This document shows, in pieces, positions 1 through 9,414 of a DNA stretch of 64,000 nt. The notes beneath the pieces are model-generated. The model was not told the origin of the DNA. It did not search any database and saw only the letters and a program-made list of their open reading frames with translations. The position numbers were made by a program, and so were the translations under genes. The number at the start of each line of letters is the position of its first letter. Position 1 is the first letter of the stretch. The stretch lies in the NCBI GenBank assembly GCA_003963005.1, contig RXJW01000009.1:1-64000 (forward strand), written 5' to 3'. This stretch comes from Burkholderiales bacterium. Its GTDB lineage: Bacteria; Pseudomonadota; Gammaproteobacteria; Burkholderiales; Burkholderiaceae_C.

Positions 1-285
1 CTGCGCGTGACGGCGGACGGCAAACCGGTGGCCATGCTCAACGAGCTGGAGTGGGTGGACGGCGAGATCTGGGCCAACATCTGGCAGAGCGACCGCATCG
101 CGCGCATCAACCCGAAGACGGGCGCCGTCACGGCCTGGATCGACCTGACCGGCCTGCTGCCCACACGACGCGGCAGCGACGACGTGCTCAATGGCATCGC
201 CTGGGACGCCGCCCGCAAGCGCCTGTTCGTGACCGGCAAGCTCTGGCCGAAGCTTTTTGAGATCGAGCTGACCAAGCCGCGCTGA
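1..285 (+). CDS. Glutaminyl-peptide cyclotransferase, C-terminal part (cut by window edge)
   Basis: The open frame enters from the left edge and ends at TGA 283-285, giving the last 94 or so residues. The segment has the beta-propeller-like repeats of bacterial glutamine cyclotransferases: the stretch [19 protein letters not shown], then [17 protein letters not shown], then [19 protein letters not shown] followed by a WPKLFEIEL end. These enzymes cyclise N-terminal glutamine to pyroglutamate, usually in the periplasm. Whether this copy has a signal peptide cannot be seen because the N-terminus lies outside the window. It converges on the next gene with only 6 bases between stops. Confidence 0.85.
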   Translation: MRVTADGKPVAMLNELEWVDGEIWANIWQSDRIARINPKTGAVTAWIDLTGLLPTRRGSDDVLNGIAWDAARKRLFVTGKLWPKLFEIELTKPR

Positions 286-291
286 CGGGAC

Positions 292-750
292 TCAGCCGCT
301 GGCCGACGTGCCGAAGTCGAAGACGATCTGCCAGCTCCCGGACGGCTCGCGGCGCCACGTCGAGTGAAAGCGAGCGATCGGCTTGCCGTCCGGGTCCAGC
401 ACGGGGCCGCTGGTGCGCGCAAGGTCGCCGCTGGGCAGCACCAGCACGAGGTCGGGTGACCAGCTGAAGGGTGGCTGGGGCGAGGTCAACCAGCCCTGCC
501 AGGCCGCCATCACGGCCTGCGGGCCGTGCAAGGGAACCTTGCCCATCCAGATCGTGTCGGGCGCCAGAAAGCGGCGAAAGGCCTCCACATCCCGGGCGGC
601 GAATGCCGCAGCAAAAGCGGTCTCGGTGCGCCGGACGTCGTCGGTGCGGCGGCTGATCTCCTCCGGGGACGGCCAGGCCGTGCCCGGCGCAGCGGCGGCG
701 GCACCGGGCAGGGCCGCAGCCGCAACGAGGGCTTGGCGACGAGAGGGCAT
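292..750 (-). CDS. Secreted NTF2-like (SnoaL/DUF4440-type) protein
   Basis: 152 residues. The N-terminus MPSRRQALVAAAALPGAAAAAPG is a signal peptide with a twin-arginine-like start, so export is likely and possibly by Tat. The rest has the NTF2-like pattern: an N-terminal helix (ETAFAAAFAARDVEAFRRFL), then APDTIWMGKVPLHGPQAVMAAW, then beta strands ending in WRREPSGSWQIVFDFG. Such folds are ligand-binding or small enzymes, and no specific substrate can be named. An AAGGAG ribosome-binding site stands 8 bases before the ATG. It is convergent with the glutaminyl cyclase gene and shows no operon partner. Confidence 0.7.
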   Translation of the reverse strand: MPSRRQALVAAAALPGAAAAAPGTAWPSPEEISRRTDDVRRTETAFAAAFAARDVEAFRRFLAPDTIWMGKVPLHGPQAVMAAWQGWLTSPQPPFSWSPDLVLVLPSGDLARTSGPVLDPDGKPIARFHSTWRREPSGSWQIVFDFGTSASG

Positions 751-812
751 GCAGCGTCTCCTTCAGCAGAAGCCCTGAGCATGCCGCGGCCACGCCGCCC
801 TGCCAATCGTCA

Positions 813-1991
813 TCAGAAGGCGGCGATGCCCGTCTGCGCGCGGCCGAGGATGAGGGCGTGGATGTCGTGCGTGCCTTCGTAGGTGTTCACGACCTCGAGG
901 TTGACGAGGTGGCGGGCGATGCCGAACTCGTCGCTGATGCCATTGCCGCCGAGCATGTCGCGCGCCATGCGGGCGATGTCCAGCGCCTTGCCGCAGCTGT
1001 TGCGCTTCATGATGGACGTGATCTCGACGGCGGCCGTGCCCTCGTCCTTCATGCGGCCCAGGCGCAGGCAGCCCTGCAGGCCCAGCGTGATCTCGGTCTG
1101 CATGTCGGCCAGCTTCTTCTGGATGAGCTGGTTGGCGGCGAGCGGCTTGCCGAATTGCTGGCGGTCCAGCACGTACTGGCGCGCGGTGTGCCAGCAGTCT
1201 TCCGCGGCGCCGAGCGCGCCCCAGGCGATGCCGTAGCGGGCGCTGTTCAGGCAGGTGAAAGGACCCTTGAGGCCGCGCACTTCGGGGAAGGCGTTCTCCT
1301 CGGGGCAGAACACCTTGTCCATCACGATCTCGCCGGTGATGGACGCGCGCAGCCCCACCTTGCCATGGATGGATGGTGCCGACAGGCCCGCCCAGCCCTT
1401 TTCCAGCACGAAGCCGCGGATCTGGCCGCCGTCATCCTTGGCCCAGACAACGAACACGTCGGCGATCGGGCTGTTGGTGATCCACATCTTGCTGCCGGTC
1501 AGCTCGTAGCCGCCGTCGACCTTGCGGGCGCGTGTGACCATCGAGCCGGGGTCGGAGCCGTGGTCGGGCTCGGTCAGGCCGAAGCAGCCGATGAACTCGC
1601 CCGTGGCCAGCTTGGGCAGGTACTTGCGCTTGGTGACCTCGTTGCCGAACTCGTTGATCGGCACCATGACGAGCGAGGACTGCACGCTCATCATCGAGCG
1701 GTAGCCCGAGTCCACGCGCTCCACCTCGCGAGCGATCAGGCCGTAGCTGACGTAGTTCAGGCCGGCGCCGCCGTACTCGGTCGGGATGGTCGGACCCAGC
1801 AGGCCCAGTTCGCCCATCTCGCGGAAGATGCTCGCGTCGGTCTGCTCCTTGCGGAAGGCGTCCAGCACGCGGGGGCGCAGCCGGTCGGTGCAGTAGGCGG
1901 CCGCCGCCTCGCGCACCATGCGCTCGTCGTCGGTGAGCTGCTCGTTCAGCAGCAGCGGGTCGTCCCAGTGAAAGCTCGCCTTGGTGGCCAT
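813..1991 (-). CDS. gcdH: Glutaryl-CoA dehydrogenase
   Basis: 392-residue acyl-CoA dehydrogenase. It oxidises and decarboxylates glutaryl-CoA to crotonyl-CoA, the late step in lysine and related aromatic degradation. The FAD/substrate segment [15 protein letters not shown] and the [17 protein letters not shown] stretch are family hallmarks. The C-terminal [21 protein letters not shown] carries the catalytic base, Glu372, in the order typical of GcdH rather than short-chain dehydrogenases. The frame stays open further upstream, but the start [15 protein letters not shown] at 1991 matches the family N-terminus and follows a GGAG site. It is divergent from a LysR gene that probably controls it. 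Confidence 0.93.
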   Translation of the reverse strand: MATKASFHWDDPLLLNEQLTDDERMVREAAAAYCTDRLRPRVLDAFRKEQTDASIFREMGELGLLGPTIPTEYGGAGLNYVSYGLIAREVERVDSGYRSMMSVQSSLVMVPINEFGNEVTKRKYLPKLATGEFIGCFGLTEPDHGSDPGSMVTRARKVDGGYELTGSKMWITNSPIADVFVVWAKDDGGQIRGFVLEKGWAGLSAPSIHGKVGLRASITGEIVMDKVFCPEENAFPEVRGLKGPFTCLNSARYGIAWGALGAAEDCWHTARQYVLDRQQFGKPLAANQLIQKKLADMQTEITLGLQGCLRLGRMKDEGTAAVEITSIMKRNSCGKALDIARMARDMLGGNGISDEFGIARHLVNLEVVNTYEGTHDIHALILGRAQTGIAAF

Positions 1992-2061
1992 GAAGGTTCT
2001 CCAGATGTTCGGGGCGCGGACGGCAACGGCAGCGCAGATGACCGCAGTATTGCGCCGGCCG

Positions 2062-2100
2062 TCGATTCGTGTCCAATTCAAGAATCGACTTCGACGATTC
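2062..2100. promoter_or_regulatory. Candidate LysR operator between gcdH and the LysR gene
   Basis: The 112-base divergent gap holds three copies of one hexamer: CGATTC at 2063-2068, its reverse complement GAATCG at 2082-2087, and CGATTC again at 2095-2100. The last two form an inverted repeat with a 7-base spacer. The first two contain ATTC-N13-GAAT, the dyad style used by LysR proteins. The site lies just upstream of the LysR start and about 70-130 bases upstream of gcdH, where an autoregulatory and activating site is expected. The repeats are visible; the function is inferred. Confidence 0.45.
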
Positions 2101-2103
2101 GCC

Positions 2104-3021
2104 ATGCCTATCGATACCCCCACCCTCGCCCGTGCGCTCGAGTTCCGCCACCTGCGCTGCTTCATGGCGCTGGCCGAAGAGCTGCACTTCGGCCGGGCCG
2201 CGCAGCGCCTGTCCATGTCGCAGCCGCCGCTGTCGGTCGCCATCCAGCAGCTGGAAGCCAGCGTGGGCGCCCGGCTGTTCGACCGCGACAGCAAGGGCGT
2301 GCGGCTCACACCCGCCGGCCAGGCCTTCCAGGGCCATGCCGCGTCACTGCTCAGCCGCGTGGAAGAAGCCTGCGCGCTGGCCCGCGAGGTGCAGGCCGGC
2401 GAGGTGGGGCGGCTGCGGCTGGGCTTCGTCGGCTCCACGCTGTTCAACGGGCTGTCCGCCTGGCTGCAGGCCTTCCAGGCCAGCCACCCCCGGGTGGAGG
2501 TGGTGGTGGTGGAGCTGAACTCGCAGGACCAGATCGACGCCCTGCTCCAGAGCGAGCTCGACCTTGGCCTCGTCCACACCGACCGACTGCCGCCGGCGCT
2601 GGCGGCCGCGCCGCTCTACACCGAGCCCTTCCTCGCCTGCCTGCCCGCCAGCCACCCGCTGGCGGCGCTCGACGTCATTCCGCTGGCGCGACTGAGCGAC
2701 GAGCCCTTCATCCTGTTCTCCCGCAAGGGCTCGCCGGACTACCACGCCCGCATCGTCGAGATCTGCCGCCGCCACGGCTTCTTCAACCCACGGCTGCAGC
2801 ACGAGGGGCGGCACTGGCTGTCCGTGGTGTCGCTGGTGGCGCAGGGGCTGGGCGTGAGCATCGTGCCGGCGGCGTTCCGGCAGGCGGGCGTGCAGGGGGC
2901 GGTGTTCCGGCCGCTGGCGGAGGCCATCGAGCCTTCTGCCGTGTTTGCAGCCTGGCGCTCGGACGGGGACGGCGTGCTGCGCCAGCACTTCCTGGCGGCC
3001 CGACCGGGCGTCCATCCCTAA
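2104..3021 (+). CDS. LysR-family transcriptional regulator, probably of gcdH
   Basis: 305 residues from ATG 2104. The winged-helix DNA-binding domain occupies about residues 10-70 ([20 protein letters not shown], then [20 protein letters not shown]). A periplasmic-binding-protein-like effector domain follows (about 95-300; [14 protein letters not shown] and [13 protein letters not shown] are typical). The frame is open upstream to 1981, but [17 protein letters not shown] fits the family start. LysR regulators divergent from gcdH are common in Burkholderiales and Pseudomonas (GcdR type). That role is inferred from position, and the effector is unknown. Confidence 0.88.
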   Translation: MPIDTPTLARALEFRHLRCFMALAEELHFGRAAQRLSMSQPPLSVAIQQLEASVGARLFDRDSKGVRLTPAGQAFQGHAASLLSRVEEACALAREVQAGEVGRLRLGFVGSTLFNGLSAWLQAFQASHPRVEVVVVELNSQDQIDALLQSELDLGLVHTDRLPPALAAAPLYTEPFLACLPASHPLAALDVIPLARLSDEPFILFSRKGSPDYHARIVEICRRHGFFNPRLQHEGRHWLSVVSLVAQGLGVSIVPAAFRQAGVQGAVFRPLAEAIEPSAVFAAWRSDGDGVLRQHFLAARPGVHP

Positions 3022-3186
3022 CGCGTCAATCCGCACACGCTGTCGCCCGCTCCTGCCTACTTGTTCGCAGGGACGCTGCCTGGCTGCGGGGCGAGCTGAC
3101 TCAGCCCGTGCCGCCCATGCTTGAATCAGGGTTCCCCCCAACACTGTCACCTGCCGACCGCACGGCGGGGTCGCCTGGAGACACCC

Positions 3187-4308
3187 ATGATCCCCATCCG
3201 GCACATCGCCCACCGCCTGATCGCCCCCACCCTGCTCGTGGCCAGCCTGCTGGGCAGTGCCCACGCCGACATCACGATCGGCCAGACGGCCGGCATCACC
3301 GGCGCGGTGGCCGGCAGCGTCAAGGAAGTGACGCAGGGCGCCAAGCTCTACTTCGACGCCGTGAATGCCGACGGCGGCGTCGGTGGCCAGAAGATCAACC
3401 TGGTGTCGCTCGACGACAAGTTCGACCCCAAGCTCGCCGCAGAGAACGCCAAGGCGCTGATCGACCAGGGCGTCATCAGCCTGTTCCTGAACCGCGGCAC
3501 GCCGCACACGCAGGCCATCATGCCGTTGCTGGCCGAACACAAGATCCCGCTGGTGGCGCCGTCGACGGGCGCCATGGCACTGCACAAGCCGGTCAACCCG
3601 TGGCTGTTCAACGTGCGCGCCACCTACCAGCGTGAAGCCGAGCGCGCGATCGAGCACCTGAGCCTGATCGGTGTCGGTCGCATTGCCATCGTGCAGGTGA
3701 ACGACAGCTTCGGGGAAGATGCCGTCGTCGGGGCACTGGCAGGCCTGGCCAAGACCAACAAGCAACCGGTGGCGCACGAGAAGTTCGACCGTGCCAAGCC
3801 GGAACTCGGCCCCGTCGTGGCCAAGGTGCTGCAGGCGCAGCCGCAGGCGGTGATCTTCATCGGCTCGGGCTCGGCCGTCGTCGAGGGCATGAAGGCCGTG
3901 CGCTCAGCAGGCTCGCGGGCGCAGATGGTGACCCTGTCGAACAACGCGTCCGCCGGGTTCATCAAGGACCTCGGCGAAGCGGGGCACGGCGTCATCGTGA
4001 GCCAGGTCTTCCCCTACGAACGCTCGACGGCCAAGGCCATCATCAAGGAAGCCCAGGAAGCGGCCAGGAAGGCCAGCACCGAGCTCACGCCCAGCATGGT
4101 CGAAGGCTACGTGGCGGCGAAGGTGCTGGTGGAGGGGCTGAAGCGCGCTGGCCCGAAGCCCACCCGCGACAGCCTGCGCAAGGCGCTGGAAGGCATGGCC
4201 CGCTACGACCTGGGTGGCATCGAGGTCGGCTACAGCCCCACCGACCACAGCGGCATGGACTACGTGGACCTCGCCATCATCGACCAGTCGGGCCGTTTCC
4301 GCCGCTGA
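3187..4308 (+). CDS. Periplasmic branched-chain-amino-acid-type ABC substrate-binding protein
   Basis: 373 residues. The signal peptide (residues 1-27, cut after AHA) is followed by a type-I periplasmic binding fold (Peripla_BP_6): ITIGQTAGITGAVAGSVKEV, then GAKLYFDAVNADGGVGGQKI and LVSLDDKFDPKLAAENAKAL, then the lobe-crossing segment VAPSTGAMALHKPVNPWLF. It is likely to bind an amino acid, amide or aromatic acid. No permease or ATPase genes adjoin it, so it is an orphan receptor that would work with a transporter elsewhere or with a sensor. GGAG lies 8 bases before the ATG. It stands just ahead of the kyn operon but is separated from it by 80 bases. Confidence 0.85.
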   Translation: MIPIRHIAHRLIAPTLLVASLLGSAHADITIGQTAGITGAVAGSVKEVTQGAKLYFDAVNADGGVGGQKINLVSLDDKFDPKLAAENAKALIDQGVISLFLNRGTPHTQAIMPLLAEHKIPLVAPSTGAMALHKPVNPWLFNVRATYQREAERAIEHLSLIGVGRIAIVQVNDSFGEDAVVGALAGLAKTNKQPVAHEKFDRAKPELGPVVAKVLQAQPQAVIFIGSGSAVVEGMKAVRSAGSRAQMVTLSNNASAGFIKDLGEAGHGVIVSQVFPYERSTAKAIIKEAQEAARKASTELTPSMVEGYVAAKVLVEGLKRAGPKPTRDSLRKALEGMARYDLGGIEVGYSPTDHSGMDYVDLAIIDQSGRFRR

Positions 4309-4388
4309 GCGCGACGTCTTCAACGAGCGGCCCGAGCGGTTGACAGGGAGTTGGATTTAACCGACACCACGGGCACCCAGGCAAAGCT

Positions 4389-5045
4389 ATGGTGCCGGCC
4401 GCCATGCCTTCCTCCGACTCACCCCGCCTCTGGGACATCTCGCCCACCGTGGCCCCCGACGCCCCGATCTTTCCGGGCGACGAACCCTACGCGCTGCGCT
4501 GGACGGCGCAGCTCTCGCCGGGCTGCCCGGTCAACCTGAGCGCGATCACGATGTCGCCCCACGTCGGCGCCCACGCCGACGCGCCGCTGCATTACGCCAA
4601 CGACGCCCCGGCCATCGCCGACGTGCCGCTGGACACCTACCTCGGCCGCTGCCGCGTCATCCACGCCATCGGTGCGGCGCCGCTGGTCACGGTCGAGCAC
4701 CTCCGCCACGCGGAGGGCGGCCTGCCACCGCGCGTGCTGGTGCGCGTCTGCGAGCGGGCGGACACGGCCTGGAACCCGGCCTTCACCGCCTACGCGCCCG
4801 AGGCGGTGGCCTGGCTGGCCGAGCGCGGCGTGCGGCTCATCGGCATCGACACGCCGAGCGTCGACCCCGCCGACTCCAAGGCCCTGGACAGCCACCAGCA
4901 ATTGCGCCGGCATGACCTGCGCGTGCTGGAGAACCTCGTGCTGGACGACGTGCCCGCCGGGGACTATGAATTGATCGCCCTGCCACTCAAACTCCAAGGC
5001 GCCTGTGCCAGCCCGGTGCGCGCCATCCTGAGGGAATTGCCATGA
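4389..5045 (+). CDS. kynB: Kynurenine formamidase (arylformamidase)
   Basis: 218 residues. It hydrolyses N-formylkynurenine to kynurenine and formate, the second step of tryptophan catabolism. The cyclase-family metal-binding pattern is present as HVGAHADAPLHY (the usual T of HxGTHxD is A here). So are the N-terminal LWDISPTVAPDAPIFPGDEP and the C-terminal LPLKLQGACASPVRAIL segments. ATG 4389 has AGG 7 bases upstream; ATG 4404 is an alternative without one. A -35-like TTGACA lies at 4340-4345 but no clear -10 follows. The stop overlaps the kynU start as ATGA, implying translational coupling. Confidence 0.93.
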   Translation: MVPAAMPSSDSPRLWDISPTVAPDAPIFPGDEPYALRWTAQLSPGCPVNLSAITMSPHVGAHADAPLHYANDAPAIADVPLDTYLGRCRVIHAIGAAPLVTVEHLRHAEGGLPPRVLVRVCERADTAWNPAFTAYAPEAVAWLAERGVRLIGIDTPSVDPADSKALDSHQQLRRHDLRVLENLVLDDVPAGDYELIALPLKLQGACASPVRAILRELP

Positions 5046-6295
5046 ACCTGGAAGACGCCCAGCGGCTGGATGCCGCCGACCCCCTGCGCAGCCTGCGCGA
5101 TTTCTTTCAACTGCCCGACGGCATCACCTACCTCGACGGCAACTCGCTCGGCGCCCTGCCCAAGGCCACGCCCGAGCGCATCCAGCGGGCGGTGACGCAG
5201 GAGTGGGGCCAGGGCCTGATCCGCAGCTGGAACACCGCCGGCTGGATCGACCTGCCCCGCCACCTGGGTGACCGGCTGGCACCGTGGCTGGGTGCCCGCC
5301 CCGGCGAAGTGCTGGTGGCCGACTCGACCTCGGTCAATCTCTACAAGGTGCTGCACGCCGCGTTGCAGCTGCAGCAGGGTCAGCGCCGCGTCATCGTCAG
5401 CGAGCGCAGCAACTTCCCGACCGACAACTACATCGCCCAGAGCGTGGCCCGGGCGCATGGCGGCGAACTGATCCTGGCCGAGAGCCCGGAAGACATCGCC
5501 GGGCTGCTGGACGAGCGCTGCGCGGTGCTGATGCTGACCCACGTGAACTACCGCACCGGCCGCATGCACGACATGGGCCTGCTCACCCGCTGGGCCCACC
5601 AGGCCGGCGCCCTGGCCGTGTGGGACCTGGCCCACAGCGCCGGCGCGGTGCCGGTGGACCTGCTCGGCTGCGCCGCCGACTTCGCCATCGGCTGCGGCTA
5701 CAAATACCTCAACGGCGGTCCCGGCGCGCCGGCCTTCGTGTGGATGCACCCGCGCCATGAAGGCCAGGTCTGGCAGCCGCTGACCGGCTGGCTCGGCCAT
5801 GCCCACCCGTTCGACTTCGACAGCGAGTACCTGCCGGCCCCGGGCATCCAGCAGTACCAGTGCGGCACGCCGGCGGTGCTCGCCATGACGGCGCTGGACA
5901 CGGCGCTCGACATCTACGACGCCGCCAACAAGCTCGGTGGCATGAAGGCCCTGCGGGCCAAGTCCTTGGCCCTGACCGAAGCCTTCATCGACAGCGTCGA
6001 GGCCCGGGTCCCCGGTGCCGTCATCGCCACGCCGCGCGACTCAGCACTGCGCGGCTCGCAGGTGTCCTTCGCGCTGGAAAAGGGCGTGGACGGCTACGCG
6101 GTCATGCAGGCGCTGATCGCGCAGGGCGTGATCGGCGACTTCCGCGCCGGTGACCCGGAGCTGCTGCGCTTCGGCTTTGCGCCGCTGTACAACGGCTTTG
6201 CCGATGTCGCCCGCGCCGTGGACGTGCTGGCCGGCATCGTCGAGAGCGGGTCGTGGAACGCGCCCCAGTTCACGTCGCGCGCCAAGGTAACCTGA
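5042..6295 (+). CDS. kynU: Kynureninase
   Basis: 417-residue PLP enzyme that cleaves kynurenine to anthranilate and alanine. The fold-type-I signatures are clear: [12 protein letters not shown] near the N-terminus, the [11 protein letters not shown] cofactor region, [16 protein letters not shown] with the PLP-contacting Asp, and [15 protein letters not shown] with the Schiff-base lysine at residue 221. Length is normal for the family. It sits between kynB (4-base overlap) and kynA, so the operon converts tryptophan to anthranilate. The gene order is kynB-kynU-kynA rather than pathway order. Confidence 0.96.
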   Translation: MNLEDAQRLDAADPLRSLRDFFQLPDGITYLDGNSLGALPKATPERIQRAVTQEWGQGLIRSWNTAGWIDLPRHLGDRLAPWLGARPGEVLVADSTSVNLYKVLHAALQLQQGQRRVIVSERSNFPTDNYIAQSVARAHGGELILAESPEDIAGLLDERCAVLMLTHVNYRTGRMHDMGLLTRWAHQAGALAVWDLAHSAGAVPVDLLGCAADFAIGCGYKYLNGGPGAPAFVWMHPRHEGQVWQPLTGWLGHAHPFDFDSEYLPAPGIQQYQCGTPAVLAMTALDTALDIYDAANKLGGMKALRAKSLALTEAFIDSVEARVPGAVIATPRDSALRGSQVSFALEKGVDGYAVMQALIAQGVIGDFRAGDPELLRFGFAPLYNGFADVARAVDVLAGIVESGSWNAPQFTSRAKVT

Positions 6296-6297
6296 CC

Positions 6298-7128
6298 GTG
6301 GCGCAGACGATCGACCACCACGGCGCGCAGCTCGATTTCTCGCGCGACATGAGCTATGGGGACTACCTCCAGCTCGACGCCATCCTGAACGCCCAGAAGC
6401 CGCTCTCGCCCGACCACAACGAGATGCTTTTCATCGTGCAGCACCAGACCTCGGAGCTGTGGATGAAGCTGATGCTGCACGAACTGGAGGCAGCCGTGGC
6501 CCACGTGGCGACCGACCGGTTGCCCGAGGCCTTCAAGATGCTGGCGCGCGTGTCGCGCATCATGGAGCAGCTGGTGCACGCCTGGGACGTGCTGGCCACG
6601 ATGACGCCGCCCGAGTACAGCGCCATCCGACCGTACCTCGCCCGCAGCAGCGGCTTCCAGAGTGCGCAGTACCGGCGCATCGAGTTCATGCTGGGCAACA
6701 AGAACCCGGCCATGCTCAAGCCGCACGAGCACCGGCCCGAGCTGCTGGCGCAGGTGCAGGCCGCCTTCGAGGCCCCGTCGCTCTACGACGAAGTGCTGCG
6801 CCTGATGGCCCGCCGCGGCATTGCCGTGCCGGCGGCCCACACGCAGCGCGACTGGACGCAGGCCCATGTCGCCAGCGACGGCGTGAAGGATGCCTGGCTC
6901 GCCGTGTACCGCGACCCGCGCGCCCACTGGGACCTCTACCAGATGGGCGAAGAACTCGTCGACCTGGAAGACGCCTTCCGGCTCTGGCGCTTCCGCCACG
7001 TGACGACCGTGGAGCGCGTCATCGGCTTCAAGCGCGGCACCGGGGGCACCGGGGGCGTGAGCTACCTGCGCAAGATGCTCGACGTGGTGCTCTTCCCGGA
7101 GCTCTGGACGCTGCGAACCGATCTGTAG
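6298..7128 (+). CDS. kynA: Tryptophan 2,3-dioxygenase
   Basis: 276 residues from a GTG start. This haem enzyme opens the indole ring of tryptophan to give N-formylkynurenine, the first step of the pathway. [20 protein letters not shown] contains the distal His49. The block [18 protein letters not shown] and the segment [20 protein letters not shown] with the axial haem ligand His234 are diagnostic. GTG 6298 has AAGG about 9 bases upstream and starts 2 bases after the kynU stop. An in-frame GTG at 6253 would overlap kynU by 43 bases and has a poorer site. The 3' end runs into a copy of a dispersed repeat. Confidence 0.95.
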   Translation: MAQTIDHHGAQLDFSRDMSYGDYLQLDAILNAQKPLSPDHNEMLFIVQHQTSELWMKLMLHELEAAVAHVATDRLPEAFKMLARVSRIMEQLVHAWDVLATMTPPEYSAIRPYLARSSGFQSAQYRRIEFMLGNKNPAMLKPHEHRPELLAQVQAAFEAPSLYDEVLRLMARRGIAVPAAHTQRDWTQAHVASDGVKDAWLAVYRDPRAHWDLYQMGEELVDLEDAFRLWRFRHVTTVERVIGFKRGTGGTGGVSYLRKMLDVVLFPELWTLRTDL

Positions 7129-7180
7129 GAGTCAGCGCCCCGGCCAGGCCCAACGCGGGTGCCACGCGCTGCCGCGCAGG
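7126..7180 (+). repeat. Partial copy of the 43-kb inverted-repeat element
   Basis: Bases 7135-7179 match 43345-43389 at 43 of 45 positions, read by eye, in the same orientation. The stretch before it, TAGGAGTCAGCGCC at 7126-7139, resembles the opposite terminal arm of the same element (CTAGGAGTCTGCGC). This copy therefore looks like a deletion derivative joining one tip to the other inner arm. It begins at the kynA stop codon and fills part of the 156-base gap before the aminopeptidase gene, and may influence the end of the kyn transcript. Confidence 0.6.
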
Positions 7181-7284
7181 CGCCTGCGCGCGGCGGGGAA
7201 GATTTCCCCCCTGCGTGCCAAGGGGCGAAACCTCGCGAAACCTAGAATCGGCCGCTTACCCCAGCCGAGACAAGGTCCGCCACC

Positions 7285-9096
7285 ATGGACACCCGCACTT
7301 CCGAGACCCGCCTGCGCATCGAGCGCCTGCGCGATGCCATGACCGCACACGGCGTCCATGCCGTGTTCGTGCCCTCCAGCGACCCGCACCTGTCCGAGTA
7401 CCTGCCGGACCGCTGGCAGGGCCGGCAGTACCTGTCGGGCTTCACCGGCTCGGTGGGCAGCCTCGTCGTCACGCAGGAGCGCGCCGCGTTGTTTGCCGAC
7501 AGCCGTTACTGGACGCAGGCCGAGGCGCAGATCGCCGGCAGCGGCATCCAGCTCGAGAAGATGGCGACCGGCGCGTCGACGAACTACATCGACTGGATCA
7601 GCAAGCAGTTGCAGCCCGGCCAGACCCTGGCCGTGGACGGCCAGGTGCTCGGTCTGTCGCTCGCCAACGCGATGCGCAGCGCGGTGCAGCGCGCCGGCGT
7701 GATCCTGCGCACCGACCTCGACCTGCTTGACGCCGCCTGGAGCGACCGCCCCGGGCTGCCCACGCAACCCGTCTACGAACACGCCGCGCCCTACGCCGTC
7801 GTGCCGCGCAGCGACAAGCTCGCGCGCGTGCGTCAGGCCATGGCCAGCGTCGGCGCCACGCACCACCTCGTCTCCACCGTCGATGACCTCGCCTGGCTGC
7901 TGAACCTGCGCGGCAGCGACGTGGAGTGCAACCCGGTGTTCATCGCCCACCTGCTGCTCGATGCGCAAGGCGGCCGGCTGTTCATCGGTGACGGCAAGGT
8001 GCCGGCCGACGTGGCGGCGCGCCTCGCGGCCGACGGCATCGCACTGGCACCCTACGCCGACGCAGCACCCACGCTCGCCGCACTGCCGCTGACGGCCAAG
8101 CTGCTGATCGACCCGCGCCGCGTGACCCTGGGCCTGCGCGAGGCGGCGCCGGCCGGCCTGCCGGTCGTGGAGCAGATCAATCCCAGCACGCTGCTCAAGA
8201 GCCGAAAGACGCCCGAGGAAGCCCGCTTCATCCGCGAGGCCATGGCCGAGGACGGCGCCGCGATGTGCGAGTTCTATGCCGAGTTCGAGGCGTCGCTTGC
8301 CCGGGGCGAACCCTGGACCGAGCTGGACATCGACACCCGCCTGACCGCCGCACGCCGCCGCCGCCCGGGCTTCGTCGGCCTGTCCTTCTCCACCATCGCC
8401 GGCTGGATGGCCAATGGCGCCCTGCCCCACTACCGGGCGCTGCCCGACTCGTTCGCCCGCATCGAGGGCGACGGCCTGCTGCTGATCGACTCCGGCGGCC
8501 AGTACCCCGGCGGCACGACCGACATCACCCGTGTCTGGCCGATCGGCCAGGTGAGCGCGGCGCAGAAGCGCGACTACACGCTCGTGCTCAAGGGCACGCT
8601 GGCGCTGTCGCGCACTCGCTTCCCGCGCGGCACGCTGAGCCCGATGCTTGACGCCATCGCCCGCGCGCCGCTGTGGGCCCACGGCCTGGACTACGGCCAC
8701 GGCACCGGCCACGGTGTCGGGTACTTCCTGAACGTGCACGAAGGCCCGCAGAGCATCAGCAAAGCCATCCCCGAGCCGACGATGGCCATGGAGCCGGGCA
8801 TGATCACGTCCATCGAACCGGGCCTGTACCGGCCGGGACTGTGGGGCGTGCGCATCGAGAACCTGGTGCTCAACGTGGCCGTCGAGACACCGGAGAAGAA
8901 CGCCTTCGGCGAGATGCTCGAGTTCGAGACGCTCACCCTGTGCCCGATCGACACGCGCTGCATCGACCGCAGCCTGCTGCAGGCCGATGAAGTCGCCTGG
9001 CTCAACGGCTACCACGCCACCGTGCGTGAGCGGCTGGCACCCAAGGTCAGCGGCCCGGCGCTGGCCTGGCTCATCGCGCGCACGGAACCGATCTGA
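7285..9096 (+). CDS. Xaa-Pro aminopeptidase, M24B family
   Basis: 603 residues, the long three-domain form of aminopeptidase P. Two creatinase-like N-terminal domains (about 1-160 and 165-305) precede the pita-bread catalytic domain (about 310-540). A C-terminal extension ends in LIARTEPI. The dinuclear metal ligands are Asp402 (LLIDSGGQ), Asp413 (TTDITR), His476 (GHGTGHGVGY), Glu511 (TSIEPGLY) and Glu525 (VRIENL). It removes N-terminal residues preceding proline and is probably cytoplasmic, with no signal peptide. A TAGAAT hexamer at 7243-7248 could be the -10 of its promoter. It is not obviously linked to its neighbours. Confidence 0.93.
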   Translation: MDTRTSETRLRIERLRDAMTAHGVHAVFVPSSDPHLSEYLPDRWQGRQYLSGFTGSVGSLVVTQERAALFADSRYWTQAEAQIAGSGIQLEKMATGASTNYIDWISKQLQPGQTLAVDGQVLGLSLANAMRSAVQRAGVILRTDLDLLDAAWSDRPGLPTQPVYEHAAPYAVVPRSDKLARVRQAMASVGATHHLVSTVDDLAWLLNLRGSDVECNPVFIAHLLLDAQGGRLFIGDGKVPADVAARLAADGIALAPYADAAPTLAALPLTAKLLIDPRRVTLGLREAAPAGLPVVEQINPSTLLKSRKTPEEARFIREAMAEDGAAMCEFYAEFEASLARGEPWTELDIDTRLTAARRRRPGFVGLSFSTIAGWMANGALPHYRALPDSFARIEGDGLLLIDSGGQYPGGTTDITRVWPIGQVSAAQKRDYTLVLKGTLALSRTRFPRGTLSPMLDAIARAPLWAHGLDYGHGTGHGVGYFLNVHEGPQSISKAIPEPTMAMEPGMITSIEPGLYRPGLWGVRIENLVLNVAVETPEKNAFGEMLEFETLTLCPIDTRCIDRSLLQADEVAWLNGYHATVRERLAPKVSGPALAWLIARTEPI

Positions 9097-9137
9097 CGCG
9101 CACTCGCGCGAAGCCGATGGGTGCCCGACGGGGGCGA

Positions 9138-9338
9138 CGCGGCGGCCACCCCTTGCAGCAGGCGCAGCACGAGCAGCGTCTCGATGTTGGGCGCCACCGC
9201 GCAGCCCAGGCTGGTCAGCACCAACAGCGCCAGGCCCACTTCCAGGCAGCGGCGGGGGCCGAGCCGGTTCAACAGCGCACCCCATAGCAACTGTGCCGCC
9301 GCCAGCCCGGCGAGATAGACCGCCACCGTCGCCTGCGC
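9138..9338 (-). pseudogene. Remnant of an MFS drug-efflux transporter (Bcr/CflA-like)
   Basis: On the minus strand, 67 codons read [20 protein letters not shown] then RLGPRRCLEVGLALLVLTSL then GCAVAPNIETLLVLRLLQGV. This is the TM2-TM4 stretch of Bcr/CflA-type major facilitator transporters, including the loop with the G-x-L-x-x-R-x-G-R-R pattern (here N-R-L-G-P-R-R). TM1 is missing upstream, and the sequence loses all resemblance after AAASPP, so about nine helices are gone. The frame is open through both junctions but the product cannot be a transporter. It appears to be a decayed leftover between two intact genes. Confidence 0.7.
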
Positions 9339-9414
9339 ACGCCTCGGCGGGACGATGCCGCGCGACCGCGGCGCGGCGCGCCGCGGCGCCGACTCTAGGA
9401 GGCACACTGCGCGC

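Noticed and set aside
858..3635. Very long open frame on the plus strand opposite gcdH and running through the LysR and binding-protein genes
   Set aside because: It is a GC-rich shadow frame: composition is Ala/Arg/Gly/Val-heavy with no domain, and the opposite strand or other frames encode complete recognised proteins.
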